Origin: Climacium dendroides
Taxonomy: Eukaryota > Streptophyta > Bryopsida > Hypnales > Climaciaceae
Reading direction: 5' to 3'
Assembly (NCBI GenBank): GCA_950106755.1
Contig: OX467086.1
Span: 21,842,001-21,906,000, forward strand
Length of the DNA: 64,000 bases
Shown here: one piece after another, positions 21,601 to 30,430 of the stretch
Layout: each line of letters begins with the position of its first letter
How positions within the stretch are numbered: the stretch's first letter is position 1
The notes under the pieces: generated by a model
What the model was told of the DNA's origin: nothing
The model's input: the letters and a program-made list of their open reading frames with translations, nothing else
Database searches by the model: none
Program-made: the position numbers and the translations under genes

Positions 21601-24480
21601 CTCATAACAGCGTCATTTCCGTCTTTACAGACTTGCCAAGCTGAGAAGGAGAGCTCTGCCCCATTCTCTATGGATGTTTTGCATTACACAGTCAAAATTC
21701 TCCGAAAATATGTAACTGGGAATTCAAAGGCTGAAGGTTTACCCCTACCATCACTGAACTTCGCATTGGACGTGCTTTCACTTGGGACTCAGTGGAGCGT
21801 CAACAGCAATAGTCTTGACGGTGCACTTGCAGAATCCCTGTCTGTGTTAGAGATTATATCCTGCAGTCAGGACGGGAGGAAGCATCTTTGGAATGACCCT
21901 CGCTGGCAGAAAGGCATACAGTGGGCTCTCAGTGCTGCCGTCACTGCAACAGATCCTAGCCCCGTCTCATACACTGCTTTGAGTTCTCTGAAGCACTTTG
22001 CAGGGGATTTGGACTACGGCCGGCGGATCATTGATGAAGGCTTCTATCTTTTGCTACTATTGCTTGTAGTCCCAGAACCAACTATTGACCCTAAAAGTGC
22101 AAAATCTACGCTTCCAATTTTGGCTGCAGATGTGCTTGGCTCTTTTGTACGAACGGAGGGGACCCAGTCTATCTCACTCTCCAATTTACTCCCCAGGTCA
22201 CTTATGTCTTGCTTGCAAAATGATGAGGGCCCTGGTAAGTTCGTTTCCATGGCAGGATCGGACGTTCAATCCCCGACAACAATTTGGACTACTGAGGTGC
22301 GGGGCGAGCTTCGTGAGAGGGCCCTGGCGAGGATCATGACGCACAAGGAACAGGGTGAAGTGCAATGGATGGAGAGCTACAAGTATGCTTGTCTTCAAAG
22401 AGAGTTCGTAATTGGTGGTGTTTTTGTTAAGCATCTTGCGTCTGGGAAATGGGAGGGAGTCGACCTTCCAGATGACACCGAGTTTTTGGATCTCATGATG
22501 GAATACCTGGAGAGGGAACGAAATGTCGTTGAGGTTGAGAACGAAACGGAGGGGTATGAGGACAAGCACGTCATCCTTCCGGAAGGCATGCAAGAGCAGC
22601 GAGATGAGCTTGAAAAGTTCGTCCTTGTGCTGGTTGCAGTAAAGGAGTGCCTGAAATTCGCAGTGTCACATGCCTGGAATGATATAATCAAAAGTCTCAG
22701 GTTAGAGACTTTCTTTGAAATTGCGTCAGTGGAACAATGTGCACCCAAAGTTTGGATTCAGATTATGCACCTTTTCAAGGTCCTGGCTCAGGAGGAGGCA
22801 TCACAAAACGCCATTCTGCAATCAAATCTGCTTGGGATAGCTGGGATATACCTTTGGGATGCTGTGACTGAGGACAAGGGTAATGAGGTGGTCCTCGCTA
22901 CTCTCCAAATGCTACATGTTCTGAGCGAGAATATTCCAGCGAATGTCGAGGTGACCGATTGGTTCTCCAGCAGCGGGGTACTCTTCCCCTTGTTATGCCT
23001 CTTTTGTGATGTTGATCTACCGAGTTTGAGAACCGGAATCATGGAGACTGAAAAGATAAGCCCACATCAGAGGTTACTAGCAGCTTGTATACTTGGGCAG
23101 CTTCTGTTGTGTTCAATTGGGGTCAGTCAGCGTGCACATTTTCTTGCAGAGAATTCCAAGGATTTAAGGTTGACAACAGCTATTGAAGGGCTTATGAATT
23201 TGCTTGAGCCGGGACACAGGGGGGCGAAGCCGCTTGTATTTCGAACATTGGCGTCACTGATGCCTCTTGAGCTTCTAACTTCCCTAGCACATGACCCAGC
23301 AGGAGCTTGTGAACTGTACAAGGAGACAGTCTACCTTCCAAGGCTAGTGTGGGACGGTGAAACACAGCATGGTGTCAAGCAGCTGCTTACAGAGGAGGCC
23401 ATCAAGCTGCAGGGGTTCGTGAAGAACCAGGTGGTAGCAGGACTGGGGTCCTGGGCTTTGGAGCTAGAAAAACCAGTGTTCACTCGCTGGGTGCTTGCCA
23501 CTGTTGTAGAGGTCGACAGCAAGCCAGTCTACAGGAGTTCAAAAGAAGAAGGATATGTGCCTGAAATGTACTTGGGGGGGTTCTTTGTGGATCAGTTCCT
23601 TAGAATACCGGAATTTTTCTTCGGTACAACCCTGGAGCAACGATTTCTTCGAGAAGTGAAAAAGGCTATTGTATTGGGCATATATGCAGAAGATCCTGAT
23701 TCCCTGAGAAGACTTATACTTTCACTGCTATTGCTCTTCAAAGGGCGACCGTATTTGTTAGCTGGCCGATCCTATATTGACATCTTCCTCGCTGTGAGCC
23801 GTTATATATGCTGCACTGGGGCTGAAGCTCGAATGCTTTCCCAGATAGTGATCATTCTGACGCACTCCATCGCTAACCATAAAGACATCGTCGACATCAT
23901 TGTTTCTGAGGATTTGATTCACTCTCTGGTGGACTTTCTCGATTTGGAAGTTCCCAAGACGGATGCTGGATTTGCTGGCACTGACCCGAGGTTGTGTAGC
24001 CTCATGCTGCTGCTAAGGTTGATCAGGCTGAGTTCCTCAACTATTGAAATTACATCGAGTGTGAGTGTTGTGCAGAAACTGGCTGATACCGTGCTTGATA
24101 TGGACGGAAATAATGAAGTTTCGAAAACAGCGCTGGAATGCCTTGCCTTGATGTGCCATGACAAGCGCAAAGGGAAAGAGGTCATTCGGTTGTTGGAAAG
24201 CCTAGTGCCGGCTGATATTAAACGCTTTTGGGATATTCCAGTAGAGAACATCTGGGACGACGTTGCCGATTTTGAGGTTCTTCAGCATTTTCTAGAAAAT
24301 CAATACCCATGTGCTTGGTGGACCACGGATAAGTCACATGAACTGTTGGACAATGGAGTCTCAGCTGCACCATCCCCTTCCACCTCGACATCTCCCAATG
24401 CAAATGGAACCGAGAAGGGACAATTGACTTTCAAAGGGAGTGTATCTGCAAAATGGGATGCTCAGTTTCCACCCAGCTGA
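9541..24480 (+). CDS. GRV2-like: RME-8/GRV2 (DNAJC13)-family endosomal protein lacking its J domain
   Basis: RME-8/DNAJC13 (GRV2/KAM2 in plants) is a very large peripheral endosomal protein that recruits Hsc70 through a J domain for clathrin/retromer-dependent sorting and vacuolar transport. I reconstruct 29 exons with consistent phases, totalling 6735 nt and 2244 residues; canonical plant GRV2 is about 2550. The four IWN motifs of the family are visible: P-L-L-V-W-N near residue 715, P-D-I-I-W-N near 1161, T-T-I-W-T near 1514 and R-L-V-W-D near 1869. The block ending FPEYPIRDPDGFL just before residue 1242 matches the conserved segment preceding the J domain. No J domain follows, and no HPD motif is found. 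The start is the ATG at 9541 (MDYQMFLVR), because an in-frame stop lies shortly upstream and this point matches the family N-terminus. Family assignment is secure; single exon borders, chiefly exons 12, 13, 19 and 20, are less so. Confidence 0.85.
11718..11903 (-). repeat. Intronic dispersed repeat, copy C (intron 5)
   Basis: Read on the minus strand, this segment shares an ordered set of phrases with 13538-13753 and 20140-20344: CCCAAATGGCC, CTGCTTCCATAT, AGGAGGTGAAATAA, TGTAACAAAATGT and TTGGACACTTGGG. It is a diverged, inverted copy of a ~200-bp family inside intron 5 (11662-12106). Confidence 0.7.
12891..16172 (+). other. GRV2-like: Exons 8-16: helical ARM-like region (residues 386-686)
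   Basis: Exons: 12891-12960, 13325-13449, 14042-14152, 14369-14470, 14709-14789, 15082-15161, 15249-15378, 15802-15957, 16125-16172. The translation is rich in Leu/Val/Ala amphipathic helices (VRATTCCMVLVRLLGS, NRLLVLSAENLQQLVALLHT, QIFLLMEGNLEATKLLMAVL), as expected of the alpha-solenoid of this family. Exon 12 uses a weaker GTGCGC donor. Exon 13 could instead end 27 bp earlier (at 15134) without changing the phase. No catalytic motif is expected or seen. Confidence 0.65.
13538..13753 (+). repeat. Intronic dispersed repeat, copy A (intron 9)
   Basis: Shared phrases are GCCCAAATGACC, CTGCTTCCAAATTCTATAGG, AGTTGAGATTAATCATTTAT, GGTAACAAAATGT, TCGATAGAA and the end phrase TTTGGGTTTAAG. It lies in intron 9 (13450-14041), in the same direction as copy B. 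No coding capacity is seen. Confidence 0.75.
16282..18141 (+). other. GRV2-like: Exons 17-21: IWN motif 1 region (residues 687-911)
   Basis: Exons: 16282-16398, 16654-16765, 17019-17101, 17290-17475, 17965-18141. Exon 17 has the first IWN motif (ETPLLVWNAVKRSELRK). Exons 18-20 match the family order that follows it: a W-x-x segment, then a G-x-x-x-R-x-x-x-L-x-L-L strand (RGVHLELLVDYQPP), a D-P-x-x-L/F-F helix (LGDPMPLFQSVFQAML) and a helix with A-V-H-V-L-T-W-I-Y. For exon 19 the acceptor at 17018 keeps the phase; the more obvious TAG at 16996 would not. The acceptor of exon 20 at 17289 also keeps the phase and skips a coding-looking stretch at 17186-17254. Confidence 0.65.
18294..21402 (+). 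other. GRV2-like: Exons 22-28: IWN motif 2 and the vacant J-domain site (residues 912-1267)
   Basis: Exons: 18294-18562, 18867-18995, 19590-19758, 19916-20029, 20424-20628, 20927-21033, 21328-21402. Exon 22 (residues 912 to ~1001) lies where GRV2 carries a GYF-like module. It reads as Lys/Gly-rich sequence with a single Trp, and I cannot recognise that module. Exon 24 (SAMRRLFSLGAFEILLW) and exon 26 (second IWN, DTPDIIWNKDMRQRLLDHV) match well. Exon 27 ends RDPDGFLSSLML. In canonical members the next ~100 residues lead into and include the J domain. Here exon 28 (NLRNLVKGGDSIPELQR then TQLLIQAL) resembles the segment that normally comes just after it. Confidence 0.75.
20140..20344 (+). repeat. 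Intronic dispersed repeat, copy B (intron 25)
   Basis: Shared phrases are GTGCCCGAATGGCC, CGCTTCCATATCTATAGG, AGTTGAAATAAATCATTTA, AGTAGCAAAATGT, ACGATAGAA and CTTGGGACTTAAG. It lies in intron 25 (20030-20423). It is closer to copy A than to copy C by eye. Confidence 0.75.
21547..24480 (+). CDS. GRV2-like: Exon 29: single 2.9-kb C-terminal exon (residues 1268-2244)
   Basis: This one uninterrupted exon encodes 977 residues and the TGA stop at 24478. It follows the acceptor CTGCAG at 21541-21546. It carries IWN motifs 3 (SPTTIWTTEVRGELRERAL) and 4 (YLPRLVWDGETQHGVKQLL). Each is followed, as in the family, by a G-G-x-F-V strand motif: REFVIGGVFVKHL near 22402-22440, and MYLGGFFVDQFLRIPEFF near 23568-23620. 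Between them lie long Leu-rich ARM-like helices. The last ~45 residues are a Ser/Pro/Thr-rich tail (APSPSTSTSPNANG). The uninterrupted length contrasts with the 28 small upstream exons. Confidence 0.9.
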   Translation, partial: AYVVERHKLTLPSDTEHLLITASFPSLQTCQAEKESSAPFSMDVLHYTVKILRKYVTGNSKAEGLPLPSLNFALDVLSLGTQWSVNSNSLDGALAESLSVLEIISCSQDGRKHLWNDPRWQKGIQWALSAAVTATDPSPVSYTALSSLKHFAGDLDYGRRIIDEGFYLLLLLLVVPEPTIDPKSAKSTLPILAADVLGSFVRTEGTQSISLSNLLPRSLMSCLQNDEGPGKFVSMAGSDVQSPTTIWTTEVRGELRERALARIMTHKEQGEVQWMESYKYACLQREFVIGGVFVKHLASGKWEGVDLPDDTEFLDLMMEYLERERNVVEVENETEGYEDKHVILPEGMQEQRDELEKFVLVLVAVKECLKFAVSHAWNDIIKSLRLETFFEIASVEQCAPKVWIQIMHLFKVLAQEEASQNAILQSNLLGIAGIYLWDAVTEDKGNEVVLATLQMLHVLSENIPANVEVTDWFSSSGVLFPLLCLFCDVDLPSLRTGIMETEKISPHQRLLAACILGQLLLCSIGVSQRAHFLAENSKDLRLTTAIEGLMNLLEPGHRGAKPLVFRTLASLMPLELLTSLAHDPAGACELYKETVYLPRLVWDGETQHGVKQLLTEEAIKLQGFVKNQVVAGLGSWALELEKPVFTRWVLATVVEVDSKPVYRSSKEEGYVPEMYLGGFFVDQFLRIPEFFFGTTLEQRFLREVKKAIVLGIYAEDPDSLRRLILSLLLLFKGRPYLLAGRSYIDIFLAVSRYICCTGAEARMLSQIVIILTHSIANHKDIVDIIVSEDLIHSLVDFLDLEVPKTDAGFAGTDPRLCSLMLLLRLIRLSSSTIEITSSVSVVQKLADTVLDMDGNNEVSKTALECLALMCHDKRKGKEVIRLLESLVPADIKRFWDIPVENIWDDVADFEVLQHFLENQYPCAWWTTDKSHELLDNGVSAAPSPSTSTSPNANGTEKGQLTFKGSVSAKWDAQFPPS

Positions 24481-25550
24481 GGAGGATTAAGGTGAAGAGG
24501 TAATCGCATGCACCATAGTTTTCTCCACTTCGAAATGGATTCTTAATTAAATTAGACTGTTTGGTGAACGTATAGAGTCCTCCCCTTGACTCTCTATGAC
24601 CGCAGTGATCATGACTCATGAGGTCTCCCTCTGTATGGTTACTATGGCCCTAGGCAGGCCTCATGAATCAGGGAGAACATTTTCTTTATTTTATGGTCTA
24701 GAATTCTTGAAACGGGCTAAATTGGCTGAAATTCTGTCTTGGGCACACCTTTCTACTGACGGCTTGTGTTTTGCAAAAACTAGGTGCCACATGCATGTTC
24801 ATATGTGCAGATGCCTTTCTATTAGAACATGGGAATCTTGTTCTAATAGTTTCTTCTTGAGTGTTTTTTCTCTCTGAAGTCTAACGAGGACTGTTGTGAT
24901 TGAAATTCAGAATCGAAGGCATGGAGTTCGCTTTATTGTGCTCATTCAATAACCTTTTTAAATCAGTACAAGTATACATCCGCAAGTGGAAGATCTCACT
25001 TGACTTATTGGCAAGAAAAAATCCTGCCAAATTCGTTCTAGGCGCTGCAACTGAAGGTGACTGATGATTCTTGCCTTCCTGTAAGCCTTTCAGTTTCCAC
25101 CTTTGTATAGGTTTTTAATATTCTGTATGTACATTCCAATCGTAGATTAGGATACAGTTACGACCAGAGTGTAAAGATCCAGAGGAGTCAGTAAGGTAAC
25201 TCGCAAAAATTGTAGCAAAGTAAAGTTAGACTAGTGTCTGTAGGATACCAACTAGTACGTGGAGAAAACCCTACCACTGGTGCAAAATTTGCACCTCATG
25301 GATGACTTGGGAATAACAGTAACTGTCACGCCATGGCTGAAACTATGTACACTACCATTTAGAGATTCTTGCAAACCAGGTCACATCGATCTGTTGAACC
25401 CAGTATTACAAGAGTAAGAGAAGGATTTTCCCAGTTTTCTGACAGTCATCTGAGTCTTCAAATCATAATATTGCTGTGAAGATTTGTGTGCTCCAGAATT
25501 GATAGACTACTGTTTCTGCTTCTAAAATAAACCATTGGAACTGTTCTCTC
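24481..25550 (+). other. Probable 3' UTR of the GRV2-like gene
   Basis: This non-coding sequence is of gene-like composition after the stop. An AATAAA lies at 25526-25531, and weaker A-rich signals are present earlier. A perfect hairpin lies at 24819-24849. The real cleavage site cannot be set from sequence. Confidence 0.35.
24819..24849. repeat. Perfect 11-bp hairpin in the 3' UTR
   Basis: CTATTAGAACA at 24819-24829 and TGTTCTAATAG at 24839-24849 are exact complements around a 9-nt loop. In the transcript this would form a stable small stem-loop. Confidence 0.8.
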
Positions 25551-26107
25551 TTCCCACCTCACTGTGTCCAACCGTGTTGTGGGCCATATATTGTCCTTGC
25601 TATGGCCTTTTTATTTGAAAGCTCTGAACCTGGGGCTGCGTGCACAGTCAAGCCTTGAGAGAATGAGTGTGTTTTTTCTCTATCTTGCGATGCCAACTGT
25701 CTACTGAAACACTGACAATTGGCACTTAATGCAGTGTGTTCCAGCTGCAAGGGAATCCATTGCATGGTAGACAATGAGTTTTCACTGTAGCACTTCCCAA
25801 GCTCCCAAACGTGTTGCCTTGGAGAATCTTGGTATCTTACTGTCAACAGGGCCATGATGTGTGTGTGTCTGTATTTGGCATCTCCTACTAGCAGGGACGC
25901 ATGTGCACCCCCACCATTGTTGTTTTATACTGTACATTTGCCTGTCTGTCTTTGGACTCCAATTTTTTAACTCTTTGCAGAGAAGATGGGACAGGAGCAG
26001 TTGGGCTTGGAATAGGCCTCACAGAAACAACAGATTGTGGGGCGTCTTGCCTGGCAAGAGTGTTGGAGGAGGAGGAGCCACAAATACCCCACCGCTGGAG
26101 CTGAAGT
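25551..26107. other. Transition between gene and AT-rich intergenic DNA
   Basis: No gene is supported. Base composition stays moderate up to about 26.1 kb, so transcription may extend into it. Short open stretches on both strands show no family signature. Confidence 0.35.
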
Positions 26108-26111
26108 GTTC

Positions 26112-26260
26112 AGTTGGCGCAATTTGATCACAAATGGGGTCAAATTAAACCTATCTGCTCTTGGGATGAAATGAAGGGCAAGTGGATCAAAAGTTGGCGC
26201 AAATCTTTTAAAAAATCAAATAAAAAGAGGTTGACACAATTTGATCACAAATGCTATATT
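26112..26260 (+). repeat. Direct repeat pair (~118 bp apart)
   Basis: CAATTTGATCACAAATG occurs at about 26119 and again at about 26238, each preceded by a GTTGRCRCA version. This is a small diverged duplication. Confidence 0.6.
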
Positions 26261-27043
26261 AGAACAAGGTTGACCCATTTGGAGATGGGCACTATCTAAT
26301 TGGGGCCGCTAAACTGGCCAAATTCCTCCTGAAAGTTTGATAGTGTAAGATTTTGATGATTAACTATTTCTCACATCCTCATTTGTGGTAAAAGCATTGA
26401 GGGTTGTTGGTTTTTTGTGTGGGGGGGTATTTTTCATCTTTTATGAAGTGCCAAAGTGGCAATATAAATGTTATAGTGATGCTCCAAACTTAAACACTCA
26501 TCCACATATTTGATAGAAAATATTACATTAGTACATATCACATGTCTATAATTATGTTTTCATCCACAATTTGGCAATTTCATTTTGTAGTCAAATTATT
26601 TTTTATGGTGCAATCTGGCACCAAAAAGCCAAAAAAAATCTACAAAGCATTATTAAGCACTAACATTTGGGTGTCACATGGACAAGTTGCTTGAGCAAGC
26701 ATATAACAATTAGCAATATAGCACTTAGCAATTCATTCATATTACTATGAGATTTGATAATATAAGATTGAGAATCTTAAGCATAGAGCTTGGAATGATG
26801 CATGATTTTTGCAATGGAATCCTCACATTCCTTCCCATTTCATTTTCCACTATAGGATTCATCTATTGAGCAATATTTTACTTTTAATCCTAAAAGGGCC
26901 CAAAAGCCTTTTGCAATTATATAGTATATTGTAAATACAGTGGTATTTGATCATAAAAACATTAACCAAATATTGTTCAGTACAAAGTAAATTAATGATC
27001 ACGGTAGTATGTAAAGAACAATGTATTAGAATTCATGTAGTAA
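26261..27043. other. AT-rich intergenic DNA
   Basis: No gene, RNA gene or clear repeat structure is seen. Confidence 0.5.
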
Positions 27044-27115
27044 ACCACAATTGAAGAGTTATATGGCTTGACCACAATTGAAGAGTTATATGACTTGACC
27101 ACAATTGAAGAGTTG
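27044..27115 (+). repeat. 27-bp tandem repeat (~2.6 copies)
   Basis: The unit ACCACAATTGAAGAGTTATA plus TGGCTTG starts at 27044, 27071 and 27098, with one change (GGCTTG to GACTTG). Confidence 0.9.
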
Positions 27116-27289
27116 AAAAGGGTTAAAAGGATTCAAATGCTCATTTCTAATCATCTCATGATCGGTCAAAACAGCTCATTCTCCCTTAAATTTGAGACAT
27201 TTGATTCTTAATTTTTGAGAGGATAAAAACCGTGTTTGTGGGATAAGATAGTTGGTCCATATATAAATTGACCACCTAAGAGCTTGAAT

Positions 27290-27571
27290 TGAATTTTGGA
27301 GAGGTGAAGCTTCTTAAAATATTTTTTCAGTAAATCTTCCTTGAAAGATAGGTAGAATTGGCATCTAACCCTTAAGTTGTTTCATATTTTTTGGAGCTTT
27401 GTGGAATTAGTTATGAAATTTCAAAGTTGCACTAGCATAGAGCTCCAAAATCACCCACTTCCTAAAATGTACAACTTTTGCACATCAATGAAAACTACAA
27501 AAGATCAAGATGTACAAATAGTGTACATTTCAAGAGATGGGCGATTTTAGAGCCTAGAACCTCCTACCTTA
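27290..27571 (+). repeat. Hairpin-family repeat, full-length-like copy
   Basis: The order is GAATTTTGGAGAGGTGAAGC, CTTCCTTGAAAGATAGG, GGAATTAGTTATGAAATTTC, then two facing arms (about 27440-27472 and 27522-27553). Both arms hold the CACCCACTT/ATGGGCG and GTACATT phrases. It ends AGAACCTCCTACCTTA. It is the same family as 61074-61370 and, inverted, 33129-33305 and 44380-45055. No coding potential is seen. Confidence 0.8.
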
Positions 27572-29630
27572 TGTCTTTTGTTTTTGTTTTTTTTGTTTTT
27601 TTGAATCTACGTCTTTGTTGACTGACTGGAGTGGTGGCCATATCCATACTGCCTGTGCAGGTGGCTCCAGACATTGGGTTTTAATTACTCTCTTTCTTTT
27701 TCTTTCTTTATCTTTTTTTTTATCTTTTTCTTCTTTTTTTATCTTTTTCTTTATCTTTTTGTGTTTCCAATATGATAGAATAATGGGGGTCATTCCATTA
27801 TGTTTACTTAGCACCCATTCCCTGCACCCCCTCATTGCTCTGAGCTCTGGAAAATGCCATCTAAGCCCAGTGAATGTCTTCTATTTCACTCAAGCACCTG
27901 CAGATGCCTTGCGTGTTAGGCTCCCAATAAGCCAAAAAAAGGACAAAATAAAAAAAAAAGAGGCCAGGAAGAGACCAACCCAAGCTCTCAGAAAATTAAA
28001 ACCACAACTCCAAATTTTCATACAATCCGGAATTGTGAATGTCGGTTGGGCTGATCACCATGGAAACCATCCTTTTGGGTACCATGTGAATCATTTGCTT
28101 AAGAAGAAACGAAGAAAAAAAAACCAGCCAAGAGCACTCATTGAAGGTCAAACTACTGAGCAAGACCTCCCTTTTTCTACACTAAAATTCAAGGATGAAC
28201 ATCTACAATCTTGTCTCAGGGCCAGTTTAGACCTCCAAAAAAACTAGGGCATTAGAAGATGTTTGAGGGCAAAAGAAGATTGCAGGTTCCTATGAGTTCC
28301 CAGACTGCAGGGAATTTCAAGAACTCTACCAAATTAGTAGTCTGATGTGGCCATGACCATGTCATGTCAGATAATATTAATTATTTGATTAATTTTTAAT
28401 AAAGTTTTTTTAATATTGTTTTTTTAATTAATTATTTTTATTATTTAAATATTTTGAAGCGTTTCCAGCTTGGAAAATAGGCTTGAAATGGCCCTCCCAA
28501 GCCCTCAAACCCCTTCTAATAGATTCGAGTCCAAAGAAATGGAAGGTTTTGATTGGATCTTTGCTTTAGATCCATAGCTATCTTCCCATGAAAACACTCC
28601 AATTCTTGGGACTCCAATCCAAAGTTTTTGGGTGTAAACAGGCCTTTACATAGAAGGATTCTATGTCATCTATCAAAGACTTTAAAGTTGTTGCGTTGTT
28701 ACAAAGTTAAAGGACTAGGAAGTCAATTGTATTTGTGAAATGTATTTTTTGCAAACTAGAATATTACAAAAGGGAGTCTAAAATGGAGTTCTTAAAATTG
28801 GAATATTTGACATGGAAGGTGCATGAATTAAGGTATGCATGGGGAATAAAAGTAGGGACAACAATTTGTCCGATCTTGATGAATTGAATCCAATGACACA
28901 TGACACTCCCAAATTTGATCATTATTGCACTTCCTACATGTTTAAGAAAATATAAAATGGTCATGTATTCTATTGTACGGTGTCATATTTGAGCGTGGGA
29001 AGGCTTCGATGCTAAAATGGCATCCAAATGAAAGCTTGAATTACCAATCCAATGGTGTATGTCTCCCCATATTTCATATACATACTTCATGTTCTAAGAG
29101 CCAAATAAAGTATAATGTATACAATACCAATCCTTTAAGAATTAAATGAAAAATTTAAGAACTAACCTTACAAAGGATTGCATGGTATACTTCAATCAAA
29201 GATTTGTACCTCGATCTAAACCTCTCTAAATTACAATTTTTTTCTTAACTATGTAGTCAAGAATGTTGTGGAGACTTCAATAGTACTTGCATAGATGAAA
29301 ATTAGAAAATATGAAGGTGAGTTCTATACGCCATCAATTTCAGCTACTGAATAGACAATCAATGAACCTCCTTCCTCTATTAGTGGATCTTCTTGTAGCA
29401 TTAGAAGACATTTGAGGCCTCTGATTGTTTCATGCCCATTCTCAATTCTATTCCCATAGCAGTAAAAGAACATAGCTAAATGTCAAAAAATTCAAAAAAA
29501 TTCAAATTCAAATTTATAAAATGAAAAAAAATTCAAAAAAAAGTTTTGTTTCTTCAAAAAGTGACATGGCACAGTGACTACACAGCTAGCAACGTTCCCA
29601 CGCAGTCAAGACTATTTTTAGAGCTCAAGA
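27572..29630. other. Intergenic DNA with a pyrimidine tract
   Basis: A C/T-rich tract (27688-27760, mostly TTTCTT/TTTATC) is the only marked feature. The open stretch running over it is a by-product of its low complexity, not a gene. Confidence 0.5.
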
Positions 29631-30430
29631 ACTCGCAGTCTTCCAAACGTCTCAAATTCCATCTAATGTCATTTTCCTAATCTACCCAATCCAAATTTCC
29701 ACTAAATAATGCCGAAGAACTCACTTCTCTCTCAACCCGACGATTAAAACCAACGACCACGTTGCTCGATCGGGGTTCGACCACGTATGAATTCTTTTTT
29801 TTCAAAGCGCCATCGTTTGCACCACGAGCCTTGCCGACAATGTCCCCCCCGGGGGTCAGGTCCGTCCGTCCGCCACGCTGGCGGGGGCTGCCCACGACCC
29901 CTTGCGAGAGTCAGAGGCTCGCTGGCCATGTCGTTATGGAGTCAGAATGTCTCCATTTATATCCCACTTTTTTAAACCTTTTTTTTTCTCGTTTGTTTTA
30001 ATGGAGTTTGTTTGTATCCAAGTTCCAGTTTCAGCTTTTTTTTTTCTCTCCTCTCTGATGGGGGGTTGCAGGGGGTGGGTCTTGAATTGTGTTTGAAGTT
30101 GCCATTAACTTGCTGCAACCGCATCCCATTTACGAGAAAACCGTACCACCCCTCGCGTAGGCTCAGAAAAAAAAGGACGGGAATAAAAGGGTACTACTAT
30201 GCAAACAGCCAGCAGCAGCATAGAATAATAATAATAATAATATGAACACTACTACTACTGAAGCTTTTATGTTGGCTAACAGATTTGGCAGGAACTGAAG
30301 CTGCAAGCGGATTAGCCTCGGCTTAGGCTAATTAATAGCGGTTTGTCGTGTTGCGAATCGTGGGCATGTGCCATTGACGTGGTAAGCATCGCCATTAACC
30401 TAATCCGGAGTAAAAAAATCTTCGCCATGG
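29631..30430. other. GC-richer island without a supportable gene
   Basis: Composition is clearly higher in GC, with runs such as CCCCCCGGGGGTC and several CG dinucleotides. An ATA/ACT trinucleotide patch lies at about 30222-30260. Short overlapping frames on both strands lack codon bias. It could be an insertion, a relic of a gene 5' end or a regulatory island. Confidence 0.35.

Noticed and set aside
27615..28247. 210-codon open frame
   Set aside because: It runs over a T/C-rich low-complexity tract and has no family signature; a stop-poor artefact.
29770..29795. GGGGTTCGACCACG, tRNA T-arm-like sequence
   Set aside because: No matching acceptor, D or anticodon arm could be built around it.
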